Shown piece by piece: positions 1 through 11,319 of a stretch of DNA of 64,000 bases. A program made the translations under genes and the position numbers. The notes beneath the pieces are model-generated. The model was not told the origin of the DNA. It did not search any database and saw only the letters and a list, made by a program, of their open reading frames with translations. Source of the DNA: Desmodus rotundus (Eukaryota; Chordata; Mammalia; Chiroptera; Phyllostomidae); the NCBI RefSeq assembly GCF_022682495.2, contig NC_071390.1:171207220-171271219 (forward strand), given 5' to 3'. The stretch's first letter is position 1. Every line of letters begins with the position of its first letter.

Positions 1-389
1 TTTAGGATACATATAACTGCATGGAATCATGTGGCTAAACAATGAACATTACCTTAAAGTTGTTCCCAAATTACTCTGTATCATACAATGATCTCGGCAC
101 TGTGAATTAAGGGTTGCAGAAGTGTCCGGTTCGTCGGGGATGCCTCTGCTATTTCTCATTTAAAGAATTAGTGGGAATCCAAACTCCGTAGTGCAATACA
201 TTCTTTCTACTTTGCCTCAGGGAACTCTAAGCTGGGCAGAAAGGAAGATCTCAGCTTACCCGCATGGGAGCTACAAGATGGCAAGGGGTGGTGTTCCAGT
301 TTCTGGCTTAAATATTTCTAGGCAACTTACTTACACTCAAATTCCTCCTTTATTAATTAGGGAGACTATACTGTTTTTATACAGTATGG
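1..389. other. No gene or repeat recognised
   Basis: Ordinary A+T-rich sequence. A 72-codon open frame lies at 191-409, but it has no recognisable domain and runs into the MIR that follows, so I do not call it a gene. Confidence 0.4.
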
Positions 390-560
390 TTTTATTAACA
401 ATGCTATGAAATAGGTGTCAATGTTCTCACGATTTTGTAGATGAAGGAACTGAATCTCAGGGCAGTCAGCAAAGTCGCCAAGATTTCACAGCCAGTAACT
501 GAGGCAGAGCCAGAAACTAAACCCTGCACTGAGAACGCAGTGCCTCCTGTTCCGTGACTT
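390..560 (-). repeat. MIR SINE fragment, antisense
   Basis: The plus strand reads like the reverse complement of MIR: a GATGAAGGAACTGAATCTCAG segment (MIR: GATGAGGAAACTGAGGCACAG), then TTTCACAGCCAGTAACT and GGCAGAGCCAGAAACTAAACCC, which is the tRNA-derived end. It is heavily diverged, as expected of this ancient family. A search against the MIR consensus would fix the ends. Confidence 0.7.
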
Positions 561-1784
561 CATGCTGTCGCTCAGCACGCACTGTGTTCACAAGCTTTCT
601 GAGTAGCAGTCAAATCTCCCCTGATGTTTGTAATAAAGTGCAAGATTCTATGCATATGTATATTATATGTAATGTGTATATAAGTCATATGATCACGTGT
701 ACATATATAGATATATCTATATGTAATCAATATTCACATAAGTTAACATTTTGAACAACTTAAGACATAACTAGATTCTTAAACACACGCAGACTATGAT
801 TCGGTTGATTATGCAGTCCACCCAGAAAGTGGTAGTTATACCATAGCTTATAATTAATATCAGACTGCCTACACCAAATAAATTAGCTAAGTTTGTACTC
901 GGCTAATTTTCAATGCGCTGCTGTCACTAAGGAATGTAAATAACTTCAACAGTAGGGTTTGTAGTATTCTTCTGTCGCATGGGGTAGAGGGAGGCATCTG
1001 GTCTTTCAGGTGGCTTCACTGGACTTGGGCAAAATCAATATTAAAATAGCCCACGATAATTTTTGAAGGGCTATTAATGGCAAAAATAACTCCTATGACT
1101 TTGATAGGTTTGTTTGCACAATTCACTGGACGGTTTTAACTAACACATTATTTTGGAAGCTTTCCTCTCATTATTATAAGATGGATAAACATTGATGAAA
1201 CTATTTTTAAACCACATGAAGTAATTATTCAGACAGCAAGCAATAAAGGGCCAGGGAGTGGGGGACGAGCTTGCTGTTAGGATCAAAATGTTCCTTTGAG
1301 ATGAAGTTTTAGACATGGAAACAAATGCTGGTTTTTGCTACTCTCTCGCGGTGGTGGAGCAGGACTCGAACGTTGGGTTTTGAGCTGGGTGAGCACCAGG
1401 GCCTGTTTTTCAGTCACTGCCAGCCCCCTTTTCCGACCAGCTGTCAACTCTGAAAGAAAGTTTCAAAAATGCAATAAAATGTTTTTTAAAAGCTACCCTG
1501 AGGTGAAAGTGGGTCTTGAAAACTCTCACACTCTAATGACATGAATAAAGTTGAAATCTCATGTGTTACAAAATTAAAACCTTCCATTCCTTCAGAATTG
1601 GTGTGGAGACCTTAGGAATGCGCTTCATGCTTATAAGTGAGTGGTTGACAGTGGTCAGCAAAACAGCCATTGATCTACGGAATGTATACGCTAGCGTCCA
1701 AGAGGTTCCACAGATTAAGAACCATGTGATCTTTTCATAAATTACCTAATCTTTTGTAGTATGTTGAATAAAAGGCATCCCAAT
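561..1784. other. Unclassified intergenic or intronic sequence
   Basis: No gene seen. Positions about 650-725 are very A+T-rich, with repeated TATA and ATAT tracts. The open frames at 554-754 and 1335-1544 have no recognisable domain. Nothing else stands out. Confidence 0.4.
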
Positions 1785-1960
1785 ATACCAGTTCCCAATT
1801 CTTGGAAACTGGAATTGTTACCTAATAAGAAAAGGAGGGCCTTCACAGATAGGGCTGCGTTGAGGACCTGGAGAGACAGGGTTTTCGCTGGAGTTTGCCT
1901 GTGGGCACTCACTGAGAGAGGCAGAGGGAGGCGTGATACAGACAGAGAGGAGAAGACATA

Positions 1961-2010
<50 letters not shown>

Positions 2011-2100
2011 GGAAGACCATGCAAAGATGGAGGCAGATTGATGAGAGACTCGAATTCTGTTGTTTTAAGCCACTTTGTAGCTGTTGTTGCAGCTAGAGGA
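1785..2100 (+). mobile_element. MLT1-type (ERVL-MaLR) LTR fragment, sense
   Basis: Landmarks of the MLT1 group appear in order: CTAATAAGAAAAGGAGG, then GAGAGAGGCAGAGGGAGGC, GACAGAGAGGAGAAGACA, GCAAAGATGGAGGCAGATTG, and TTCTGTTGTTTTAAGCCAC near the end. The middle and 3' part is shortened relative to a full LTR of about 400 bp. The element contains a long (CA)n tract. The subfamily is not certain. It is an LTR only, with no coding part. Confidence 0.6.
1962..2008. repeat. (CA)n microsatellite
   Basis: An uninterrupted CA run of about 23 units. It lies at the spot where MLT1-type LTRs normally have a short GACACACACAGGG-like stretch, so it probably grew from that seed. Confidence 0.95.
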
Positions 2101-2989
2101 AAATAACATCCAGGTATTCTCTTTGATTTCTTCAAGCTATAAATAGCATTTATTTCATAGAGTTGTTAGGAGAACGAAGGAGGTGATTCATATAATGAAT
2201 GCAGAATCACGCCCTACACTTAGTAAGCGCAATGCAAATATTCATGCCATCTCCTATTCTGTCTCTCTGTTAAATACAGCTGTACCACACCCACACCTAT
2301 CCATATCATCTACTGAATAGCTATACTACCTGGTATTTGCATTATTATCCATTTTTATTCTGCATCTCAGGGTAAGATTATGAATAAAAATAAGACTATT
2401 AAAAATGGGAAGAAGATATTTCATCCAAATGAGATTAAACAAAAAAAACTCAAAACCATGAAGTTTACATTATTCAAATAATTTGTCTATTAATATTCTA
2501 TGTACAATGCTATAAAATAAGAAATAGCATGATGTATATTTGCTTTTACATTTGTCAATGAAAAAGATAGCTTGGAAGGACAAAGACATCTTAAACACGC
2601 TAATTTTTCTCTATGATTTATTGTTTAATTATTAACTTGATAGCTATCTTTAGTAGCATTTACTTCCCAATCAAAAAGCATTTAACTATAGAGTGTAGTA
2701 TTTGGTAAGGGAGAAAGGGTTTTCATTATAGCTTTCACCCTGGAGTGCATATAGTTTTGGGACAAATCACTGGATTAAAAAGTAGAAAGAAGGCCTTTCC
2801 TCTTCAGCTGTCTTCTCTGACAAACTGTGGCTTTAGGTTTAAGTTATTTGAAATCAGGTTTCTTTATTCCACAGCATCCATAAAACTTTTTATGAGATGA
2901 TTTTAGATTGACATTCTTTCTCCTGATTTAAACTTCTACCAAACCATCTCTTTGGTTCACGGTATCCTTCCTCCTTCCTTATGGTATCA
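2101..2989. other. Unclassified sequence
   Basis: A+T-rich sequence with no gene or repeat that I recognise. No open frame of note lies here. Confidence 0.4.
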
Positions 2990-3212
2990 TCACTCATTTC
3001 TAATGTATACACTCAACTGTAAGCTCTGTGGGGCTAGAGGCCATATCTTAGCGCCTGTGTTTCTGCCCTTCGCTTCATCAGCCACGAATGCCCCGTCATC
3101 TCCCCCAGCTCTTCAGCACACCTGGCAGGGTCCCTGCACACCAACATTCTCACCCATGGCCTCTCTTCCTCCTCTCATGATGGAAGCGAAAGCTTACAGA
3201 AATGAATAAATG
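2990..3212 (+). repeat. L2 LINE 3' fragment, sense
   Basis: The segment has the order of the L2 3' end: CAACTGTAAGCTCTGTGGGG (L2: ACTGTAAGCTCCATGAGGG), then CCATATCTTAGCGCC, a CTGGCAGGGTCCCTGC segment, and a terminal AGAAATGAATAAATGG that resembles the GAATGAATGAA tail. The open frame at 2952-3209 lies across this relic and is not a gene. Confidence 0.55.
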
Positions 3213-3704
3213 GATTAGACAACATGATCCTTAAGTTCTCTCTGAATTCCAGCTCTCTAAGTTTCTTAACTAGTTTAGATCTTTTGTACTTTCCCCTAGT
3301 TTTCTCTTCTTGGTCGTTGGCACATTTAGCACTGTCCTACATGAAAGAGGTGGTGAGGCCAATTCACTTATCGCAAAGATAATTATTGGCGTTTAGCAAA
3401 GATCAAACATTAAATTTGTCCAGAGCACTCAGTCTGAAAGCATTGACTTGTTTGTTCTATGGGCTGCCCCCACACTAATTCCCTGAAATTTCGGGGGAGC
3501 CTGAATAATGATGGCCAATTGACAAGGAAGAAAAACAAAACACTTCACAGTACTCTGGTGCTGTTAGGCAGTGGTCTGGAAAGCCCAAGACTGTGCTTTG
3601 TAAGTTTACATCCCTGGTTGGTTTTTTTTTTTTTAGCTCATATTAATAATATTTGCCAGCAGACTACTCTTTTGAGGGCTGCATGTATATAATTGTCATC
3701 ACCT
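3213..3704. other. Unclassified sequence with a T-run
   Basis: No gene recognised. A run of 13 T lies at 3622-3634. The open frame at 3459-3692 reads through the T-run and has no domain support. Confidence 0.4.
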
Positions 3705-3834
3705 CTTTACTTGACTGTCTCCTCTGCCTCTGTTGGTTTTATGGATGATAATCACTTCCTTTCCTGGGGTCTAGAAGATGCTTAACAGTAAACTGGCACA
3801 CAAGAAATATTTCTGGAATGTATGAATGAATGAA
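3705..3834 (+). repeat. L2 LINE 3' end, sense
   Basis: It ends in AATGTATGAATGAATGAA, the GAATGAATGAA-type L2 terminus. This is preceded by AAACTGGCACACAAGAAATA, matching the L2 motif CCTGGCACATAGTAGGTGC-CAATAAATATTTG. Confidence 0.6.
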
Positions 3835-4473
3835 AAGTTCATTACAATAAAAATTAAAGGTAGTTCCTTCTAGAGAATTTGTGCGTTGGGGAACAATGCA
3901 GAAGTTAATTTTGAGTGAATTTATTACTGATGTCTTTCATGATTTTGTACTGGATTCTCTGTACAGATAAATCCTTCCAACATAGTTAAGTTGACTTATG
4001 GAAACTTAAGGAGTAATGATCCTCATATATCATCAGTTTTTTAAAAAGACTTTGTGAACAAAGAATATCACATGTCCCTGTGCAGATTCAAAATCCCTTC
4101 TCAAGAGGTACAGTGCACCTTCCCTTTCAAAGCTGAAGCTTCTGGACTAATTGTTGACTATGGATTTTTGTTCGGGTGGAATCCTATAAAGGTAGAGAGA
4201 CAATCGGAGCGAAAGCTGATGAAAACAAGCTCCAGCATGTCTCAGAATGTGCACTTCAGTTAGAGAAAGCCCTGCGAACTAAGGCTGAAATTGCATGTAT
4301 GGAGGAACATAGTGTGCAATCCGAGGCAGATTTTAAAAATTTAAAGGCAGTATAATAAAATTAGAAAAATAAAGGACATAACAATGTGCATAATTTCATC
4401 TTTCAACCAAACATCATTTGCCATGAAAAACCAACATAGCAGAGTACAAAGTACCTAGAGTTCAACAGGAGAG
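3835..4473. other. Unclassified sequence
   Basis: No repeat recognised. A 69-codon open frame at 4054-4263 has no recognisable domain and lacks any exon-like context that I can support. Confidence 0.4.
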
Positions 4474-4487
4474 AGTTTTATATTCTT

Positions 4488-4692
4488 TTATTACATTTGA
4501 TTTGTTAATTTTTAGAGAGAAGGGAAGAGAGGGAGAAAGGAAGGAAGAGAAACATCCATGTGTGAGAGTTCACACGCCCCCAACTGGGGACCTGGCCTGC
4601 AACCCAGGCATATGCCCTGACTGGGAATCAAACCAGCAACCTTTTGGTTCACAGGCCAGCACTCAATCCACTGAGCCACACCAGCCAGGGCT
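4488..4692 (-). mobile_element. Ves SINE (bat tRNA-derived), antisense, with perfect TSD
   Basis: The plus strand shows the A-rich tail as T-rich sequence first, then the purine tract (AGAGAGAAGGGAAGAGAGGG), GACCTGGCCTGCAACCCAGG, TGCCCTGACTGGGAATCAAA (box B region) and the head CACACCAGCCAGGGCT. It is a near full-length copy of about 205 bp. A perfect 14-bp direct repeat, AGTTTTATATTCTT, flanks it at 4474-4487 and 4693-4706. This is the mark of L1-driven retrotransposition and suggests a fairly recent insertion. No protein is encoded. Confidence 0.93.
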
Positions 4693-4714
4693 AGTTTTAT
4701 ATTCTTAATGAACT

Positions 4715-4860
4715 ATATGATGTTGGGTACATCACTCTCACTTTTTAGGATTGCTTAGCTTTCTGGTCTATAAATGTATACAAATATCTACATTTTTGGA
4801 TAGTTTTAAGAATTATATAAAAATATAAAGTAAAAGCTTTAGAAAATGCCTTGCCTACAA
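4715..4860 (+). repeat. Possible MIR fragment, sense
   Basis: GGGTACATCACTCTCACTTTTTAGG resembles the GGCAAGTTACTTAACCTCTC part of MIR. It is followed by an A+T-rich middle and AAAGCTTTAGAAAATGCCTTGCC, which resembles AAAGCGCTTAGAACAGTGCCTGGC. Divergence is high, so support is modest. Confidence 0.4.
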
Positions 4861-6464
4861 TAATTAATAAAGCTCATTGTTACAGCTTTTACAGTTTGCT
4901 ATTTTTTTCCTCATCTCTTCTCCCATGTCCTCATACTTTCAGTAATTGCAGTCATAGTTTATATGTGTCCTTGATTTCTTTGTTGTTATTTTTCACTTAT
5001 CATTTTATGATAGGCATTCGATTTTGACATATCTCACATTTGACAGATCATTTTCAATAATTTCCAGTACTGTCCCTATTGAGCATGGCCCCTTGATGGA
5101 CATGCAGGCTTTCCGAAGCAGGTCTCTGGAAGTGACTTCTTAAATAAGGGGCACTAGCCCTTGACTAGAAATAGCTGCTTGTTACTTCCACCCACACTGG
5201 ATGAGGAAGTCGTGGCCTCTTTTCTCACTGACGTGGATTTTGCCATCCTTACCCACACCTCTAACCTGTGGCCTTGATTCCTATCATACTCTTGACTTTG
5301 GGCTACTTTTGAGCTTCGGCTGGTGAGGAACGCGGAGACCTATTTGCTTGTGGGCAGCCCCTGCAGGAAGCGCGCTGTACCTGTGTTCCATCGTAAGATG
5401 CCGTGGAGCTGCGCCTTAATGGAGCCACAGCAGGGCTGGATGTATTTGCGGAATCGCCTGAATATTTAATAAGTCTAGATGGAAGGGAGGTTTGTGGTTT
5501 TCATTTTTTTCCTTCTTGCTATATTTTCCTATCAGTGGTTGAACCAAAGACACTTAATAAAAACATCTTGGCTGAATGTTATCATTTGTGACACCAGAGG
5601 TGTTACACAGCAGGGAAGTGAGACCCACACCAGGGCTTAAAGGCCTCTATTTTCCAGCTTGGTGCGAATGGTTATCAAGAAGCCAAGGCTACTGTAAAAG
5701 AATACACATCTGTCCCTTCAGGTGACGACACCATCTTCATGGAGAGTGGACAGCAGTGGGGGAGGGGAGCGACCTTGCTACATAAAGAGGCAAAAAAATG
5801 CAAAGGTCACGTTGTGTCATGCCATCATCAAAGGCATCTGGTGTGCAGGACTATAGAAGAAATATCCGTGGTGATATTCATACAAAGAGAAAGAATAAAT
5901 AACTACCTCACTTCACCACCATTTGGACATCCCTACACATATATGGAATATACATGTTTATCTGTTTCCATATAATATACATACACAACACATACAAATA
6001 AACACTTATTTCTCTCAATTGACACCCATTTTTCCTTTTGAGAAAGTGTCTTTTCCTATTGTATAATCCAAGTATTTTATTTATCTGGGCACATCTCACC
6101 AAATCTCATTTCCTGATTGTATATTTTTTTCTCCTAAAATGGAAATATCATGATCATATCAGCCACCTGGTTTCTGCATATTTTTTGTAGTCACTGATGC
6201 TTTGCGCTTCTTTGTGACCAGAATCAAGAGGAAATGTGTGGATTGAAGGCATCCCCCCGGTTCATAGCTCACAAGTGACAAGGGCAAATTTTACTGAACT
6301 GAGTTTAGTCCGCTTGCACAAACCTGTGGGCAGGTGGTTCTAATAATAGTTATGTGCAGAGTCTGCTTCCCTGAAGACTGACAGAAAATGCTGGAAATGG
6401 AGGTTTAGGATTAGAGTCCTCGCTCAGCCTCTGGCTGAGTGTGAAGCATGGGCCTGGGGCACAA
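4861..6464. other. Unclassified sequence
   Basis: No gene recognised in 1.6 kb. Open frames at 5403-5591 and 5739-5975 have no domain that I know. Positions 5930-6005 are A+T-rich with repeated ATACAT motifs. Confidence 0.4.
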
Positions 6465-6680
6465 TTCCACGGGGTTAAACGATGGCTTTGGTGTCAGGCT
6501 AACCACCCTACCCGGCTTCCCTGCTCACTGTCTGGGAAACGGCAGACAGGTTTCATGACTAAATCTCAGTTTTCTTGTCATTAGACTGACGCTATTAATT
6601 GTACCTATCTCAGAGGTTTGCTGTGCCTAATCAATGTTGATTTTATTCGTGGGTCTGCACTTAGTACTTAATCATGTTAG
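6465..6680 (+). repeat. MIR SINE, sense
   Basis: The MIR landmarks run in order: GGTTAAACGATGGCTTTGGTG then TCAGGCTAACC (tRNA-derived head), ACTAAATCTCAGTTTTCTTGTC (MIR: CCTCAGTTTCCTCATCTG), then TGTACCTATCTCAGAGGTTTG (MIR: AGTACCTACCTCATAGGGTTG). It is close to full length and diverged. Confidence 0.7.
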
Positions 6681-6849
6681 TTAACATTGTTTATATCATT
6701 GTTTGTGAAATGAGAAGGGTGTCTTCTCCTACCTTCTAAGCCCCTACAATGTCGATATTGCACTCAGGAGATCAGGAAAAGAAAAGTAGTTCACCACTTG
6801 TAATTGTCTGTGTGATTGATGTCATTAAGTCATTAATTCCTGTTTTTTA

Positions 6850-7140
6850 ATTTATTCATTAATTCACCCATTCATTGATTCAGTCAGTGATTACTGCTTG
6901 CCTGCCATGGGCTGAACGTTGTGCAAAGAATGATGATCGAACATGAACAAGGCAGTAGGAAGCAGGCTGTAGGAAGCAGGTCTGTGAACTCGGGAAAGAT
7001 CCACAGGGGAACATGAATTACCATAACGTATTTCTCTGAAGGAACACCCCTAACTTGGTCTAGGGAGTAGTTGAGGGTATGCACAAGGAAGTCTTAAAAA
7101 GGAAATAGAGCCTCATCTAAATTTTAGGTGAAAAGGATAT
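6850..7140 (-). repeat. L2 LINE 3' end, antisense
   Basis: The plus strand begins with ATTCATTAATTCACCCATTC (reverse of the L2 GAATGAATGAA terminus). Next come GCTTGCCTGCCATGGGCTGA and AACATGAACAAGGCAGTAGG, matching antisense L2 (CTATGTGCCAGGCACTG, GTGAACAAAACAGAC). The similarity extends weakly to about 7140. Confidence 0.65.
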
Positions 7141-10024
7141 TATAACTAAAAGAGGCATTAGAAGTTTAGTCCACAAAACTTATTTTGATGAGTTGAGGCT
7201 GAGAGCAGTTATATGACACAAACACAGAGACAAAGAACCAGGAAACCAGAGCTCCTGCAGCTGCAGAGCTTTTTCAAGAAGTCGTGTTTTCCAAGCCGTG
7301 TGCTGTCCATAGATCTCAGTTTAGGAACTGGGCCATGACCTTCGCACTTGCATTCTGGAAAACAAGGCCACTAAGTCTGGGAGCCAGCCCATCTGAGGGA
7401 ATGTTGAAAACCCTATAATTTCCACCCATCCCTATAGCAATATTCCCTTTCATTTGATAGTAAGGTGGCAATTAAAATAAAATGCAATGCAGTGTACAAG
7501 AAAAGGGCAAAGGCAAAACATGAGAGACTCCCAATGAAAAGGGCAGAAAGCATATGGTCAAGGTAATTAGCTTCTTTCTCTTAAGTGGAGGCACATAATT
7601 AAGAGTCGCATATACTAATCTGCATGTTTCAGAATTTTATAAGAAACTCACCTAATAGCCAGCCCTGACTTTCAATAAAAGTGTCAGAAATATTATCGGT
7701 CCTTGTCTCACACTTTAATTCAGACAATTTCTTAAACTTTGCTTTACATCAAACCCATCACTTACACATCTACTCCCTATTCAACAGGGCATCATTCTAA
7801 GGCAAAATTTAATTTCTTTCTTTAATGGTAAGTCCAATGTATATGTGTTTGTGTGTGTTTTCACATCACCAAGCAATTCTCCAGTTTTCAGCAGATACTG
7901 ACCAGGTGTCTCACAAATGTAGCTTACTTCTGCCACTATGTACCTAGCGATATTGTCAGATCCTGTAAGTTAAGGGCTCAGTCCCACAAGACTGCACCCA
8001 CTTCAGATGCTAGTTGCAAGTCTAGGTTGTTATCTTTCTGGTGATTGACTCTAAGTTGGAGGTTTGCATGACACCCTCCTTGGATTCCATTAATTTCCTA
8101 GAGTAGTTTACAGCACTCAGGAAACCAGCTTACTTACTAGAATACTGATTTGTTACAGAGGATATTAAATGATATGAATGAATAGCCAGACGAAGAGAGA
8201 TATGGGATGAGGTTGGAAGGGTTCCAAACCCCGGAGCTTCTGCCCTGGTGAGTGTGGGGAACGCCACCCTCCTGGCATGTGGAGGCATCTGGTTTACCAG
8301 CCTGGACGCTTATCAAATACTGATGTTCACGAGTTTTTATAGAACTTAACGCTGCCGCTGCCCTCCCTTCCTTCCTTTCCCCAGAGCTTGGTGGGCGGGG
8401 CTGAGAGTCCCAACCTTCTTCTAATCACTAGTCTGGTGATCACCCCATTCCTGGATACTGTCTAGGGACCCCAGCCTAAGCTACCCCATTAGCATAAACT
8501 CAAAAGGGGCACCTAATGAGTGGCAAAGGACACTCCTGTCACTTTGGAAATTCCAAAGGTTTGAGGATGTATGTGTCAGGATCAAATATTTTTTATTATA
8601 ACACAGTAAGAAACTTTTATTTAAAATGTTAATTGATTTTGCTAGATCCATAGAAGCTAACCTCCTTATTTCCAATTCATCAAGTCCACTGAAACCACGG
8701 TTCTTTTTTTCTTTTTTTAAACTCTCTTAGGTAGGTATGAATTAGAACATAATTGTGCGTGTTAGGACTATATGGACTTGTGAATTATGGGTTGCCCCAA
8801 AGTTATAAAAATTTAGTGACGCTTTGTCTTACATTGTCAATTAAGTAAAATTCTGGCCTACTAACTGAAATTTGATTTATGTTGCTTTCCTTTTACTTTT
8901 TACAAAAGTGAGAAATTACAGAGGTATCTTAATGTTTCTAAAGATTAATTGTCCATAACGCCAATTTAGTTTGCATGAAGTCTGAACAGCTGTAATTATG
9001 CTTACCTTCCCTAGTGAATATACCTTAGAAAATATTTCTAGGTTACAAGTTCCATCATGTTACATTTAAGAGGCCAAATTAAATACAATGAAACCTGCTT
9101 ATTTTGCTCTTTTCCTGCATGCTTCCTACAGTTCGCATTCAAATTTCAAAGACTTAGCAAAGTTTCCAAAATGCTGGGTTGCCAACCTTTAATTTTTTTT
9201 CTTCTCAACATCTTTGAAAAATGATGGTAATTATTTTTTGATTAATATCTTCCTTTCCAATTGCATGCAATCACCTAATAAAAAGACACAAAGAAAAGTA
9301 AGATAAATTTGAATTTCAATTTCTCCTTTTAATCATAGCCTTTGAACTGACCTCGGTGATCTATTATCTGAGAATGTGCATTTCTTCAGAAAAACTGGAA
9401 TATTGTAATTGTCCTAAGGTAGCCCGGTTGAAAATACAAGTTCGTAGTCCATGCTAGTAGAACACAATTTTCATGTCAACTCATTAGTGAGTGCTTTACA
9501 TATTCACATGTATATTGCTTTCCACTTGACAAAATTATTTTTAATTAAGTATGTTTAATTATTAGGGATGGGTCTTGGGGATCCATGCAATTGAAAAAAA
9601 GAAAAACCAAAACTTTATTCTAATGTCCTCAGAAATGGAGAAAAAAAATGCCAGAATACTATGCATTCAGTTTCAGAGGCAGCCATGTTCAAAATATACT
9701 TTGAAAGTTTGCAAGAGTTTTGCAGCCTAATGTTCTTAGAACTACTTTCCTCTTCAGGCCTACATTTTACAAAGTAGTCTCCTTTTAGCTCTGTGGGTCC
9801 AAAGGGAAGAAAGCAAGGATTGAAAAGGGCAGGCCAATGGGACGCAGAGACTTTAGAATGTTAATAGCCTCATAGACACCAGAACCAAGCATTAGCCAGA
9901 GTTAGCCAAAAAGCTTAATGGTGCTGTAGAGATTAATATGGAAAAGGTAAGAGACCAGAAGTCTCAGCATTACTTAATGAGAGACAGTCTCAGAAAAAAG
10001 TGCATGTCACAGGGTCAGAGGGAC
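7141..10024. other. Repeat-poor A+T-rich stretch, no gene recognised
   Basis: Nearly 2.9 kb with no transposon that I recognise. The part from about 8690 to 9780 is especially even in composition, with many TAATTA-like motifs. A slightly G+C-richer patch lies at 8215-8420. The short open frames at 7853-8044 and 8481-8675 (minus) have no domain support. Confidence 0.4.
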
Positions 10025-10135
10025 AGCATTTGGATTTGTTTTTCACTTCTTGTGTGATTTTAGACAAGTGGCTCAAACTCCCTAACCCTCATTTTTCTAT
10101 AGTGAAATTAGTAACATTGTAATAAGTATTTATGG
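10025..10135 (+). repeat. MIR SINE fragment, sense
   Basis: TTCTTGTGTGATTTTAGACAAG (MIR: TGTGTGACCTTGGGCAAG) is followed by CTCCCTAACCCTCATTTTTC (MIR: CTCTGTGCCTCAGTTTCCTC) and a weak AGTAACATTGTAATAAG segment. A middle fragment only. Confidence 0.6.
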
Positions 10136-10309
10136 GGTGACCTCCAGCCCACAATGATACAATTTATCCTAGAACTACCCATGCTTGTTTGTTTGGTTGT
10201 TTTTCTGGGATGAAAGATACATGACAAAAAATAGTTTTTGTTGATTTTCCACTACTGCAGATAACTTTGAAGAAAGAAATCCTTTGCATGTCCCTTACGT
10301 TAATAAATG

Positions 10310-10550
10310 CCACCATTAATTGAGTCATTGCTATATGTCCAACATTGTTTTAAGTGCTTAATCTACAGTTTCTATTTAATTCTCTTAATACATCTATGTT
10401 GCATTTTTTTCAATTTCTTGACCTTTGAGTAGAAGAAACTACACCACAGAGGGCACATGGCTTGTTGGCGTCAGAGAGTCGGTGTCAGAGAGTCGGCGTC
10501 AGAGAGGTAGAGTGAGAGTGAAACCAACCCTCTTGATCACTACTCCACAT
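10310..10550 (-). repeat. MIR SINE, antisense, containing a minisatellite
   Basis: The plus strand reads as antisense MIR: ATTGAGTCATTGCTATATGTCC (MIR: ATTGAGCGCTTACTATGTGCC), TTTTAAGTGCTTAATC, TTTAATTCTCTTAATACATC, then GAAGAAACTACACCACAGAG and GGGCACATGGCTTGTTGGCG (MIR: AAGGTCACACAGCTAGTAAGTGGC). At the GGC-AGAG point a 14-bp unit is present three times. Confidence 0.65.
10466..10507. repeat. 14-bp minisatellite, three copies
   Basis: Three back-to-back copies of a unit like CGGCGTCAGAGAGT at 10466-10479, 10480-10493 and 10494-10507. Neighbouring units differ at one to three positions. The unit corresponds to the GTGGCAGAGCC part of the surrounding antisense MIR, so it is a local tandem amplification of MIR sequence. 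Confidence 0.85.
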
Positions 10551-10800
10551 TCTCTTGGAAAAAAATAGCACAACAATAATAATGGAGTTATCATATATTG
10601 AAAACGTATTTTATGCTAAGTTATAACTAAGTTTTACTATTATTGTATCTACGTTTCAATAATGTAACAGAAGTAAAGTTTTGTCACAATCAATCATTTT
10701 AAAAGAAACTTCATCTCACAAAATTTACTTTAGATCTTGTCACTCCTCTATTAGTGAAAACTATATTTGATTCATTTAAGTCCTATGGAAACAACACCTG

Positions 10801-10890
10801 CTCATAAAAACTTATAAAAACTCATAAAATATGACTTAGTCCCTATCCCTGGCCAAAAAAAAAAAAAAAAGAAAGAAAAAAGAAGGAAAA
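10801..10890. repeat. Short tandem repeat and A-rich tract
   Basis: A 10-bp unit of the type CTCATAAAAA recurs about three times at 10801-10829. It is followed at 10855-10890 by an A-run of 16 and then GAAAG/AAGG purines. The A-tract follows CCCTGGCC, but there is not enough to call a SINE. Confidence 0.7.
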
Positions 10891-11319
10891 TTGGTTTTAA
10901 TAAGATTCCAGAATACAAATTAGATGATATTTCAACAGATTTTAAATGAAAATGTTATCCCCAATTTTTAAACAATCAATTGCATTCACCCCTCGGGATG
11001 ATACTCTGGATGCAGCCTGCTCTGGCAGACAGCTGGTTCTGATGTCCACGTCCACCTTCTCTCGTGATGGAAGTCAAATTTCCTTACCTCTCGAGGCCTC
11101 AATTCCATCAATTATAAATTGGTGGGAATTAATAAATGACCCCCTTTCTCTCTTTGTATCATGATTCTATTCATTTGACAGTGGCTTCCTGTAGCACTGG
11201 GTTTTGAAAGATTCTGAGCTCTGTCTAGATCCAGAATTAAAAAGAGACATGATTAACAGTAAGACACACTAGAGACGAGTGGCTATATAATAGCAAGGCA
11301 TTTGCAGAAGGTTTCTGTT
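10891..11319. other. Unclassified sequence
   Basis: No gene or repeat recognised. A 72-codon open frame at 10946-11164 has no domain support. Confidence 0.4.

Noticed and set aside
10855..10890. A further Ves SINE tail
   Set aside because: CCCTGGCC before the A-run recalls the SINE head, but no box B region or pyrimidine tract is present.
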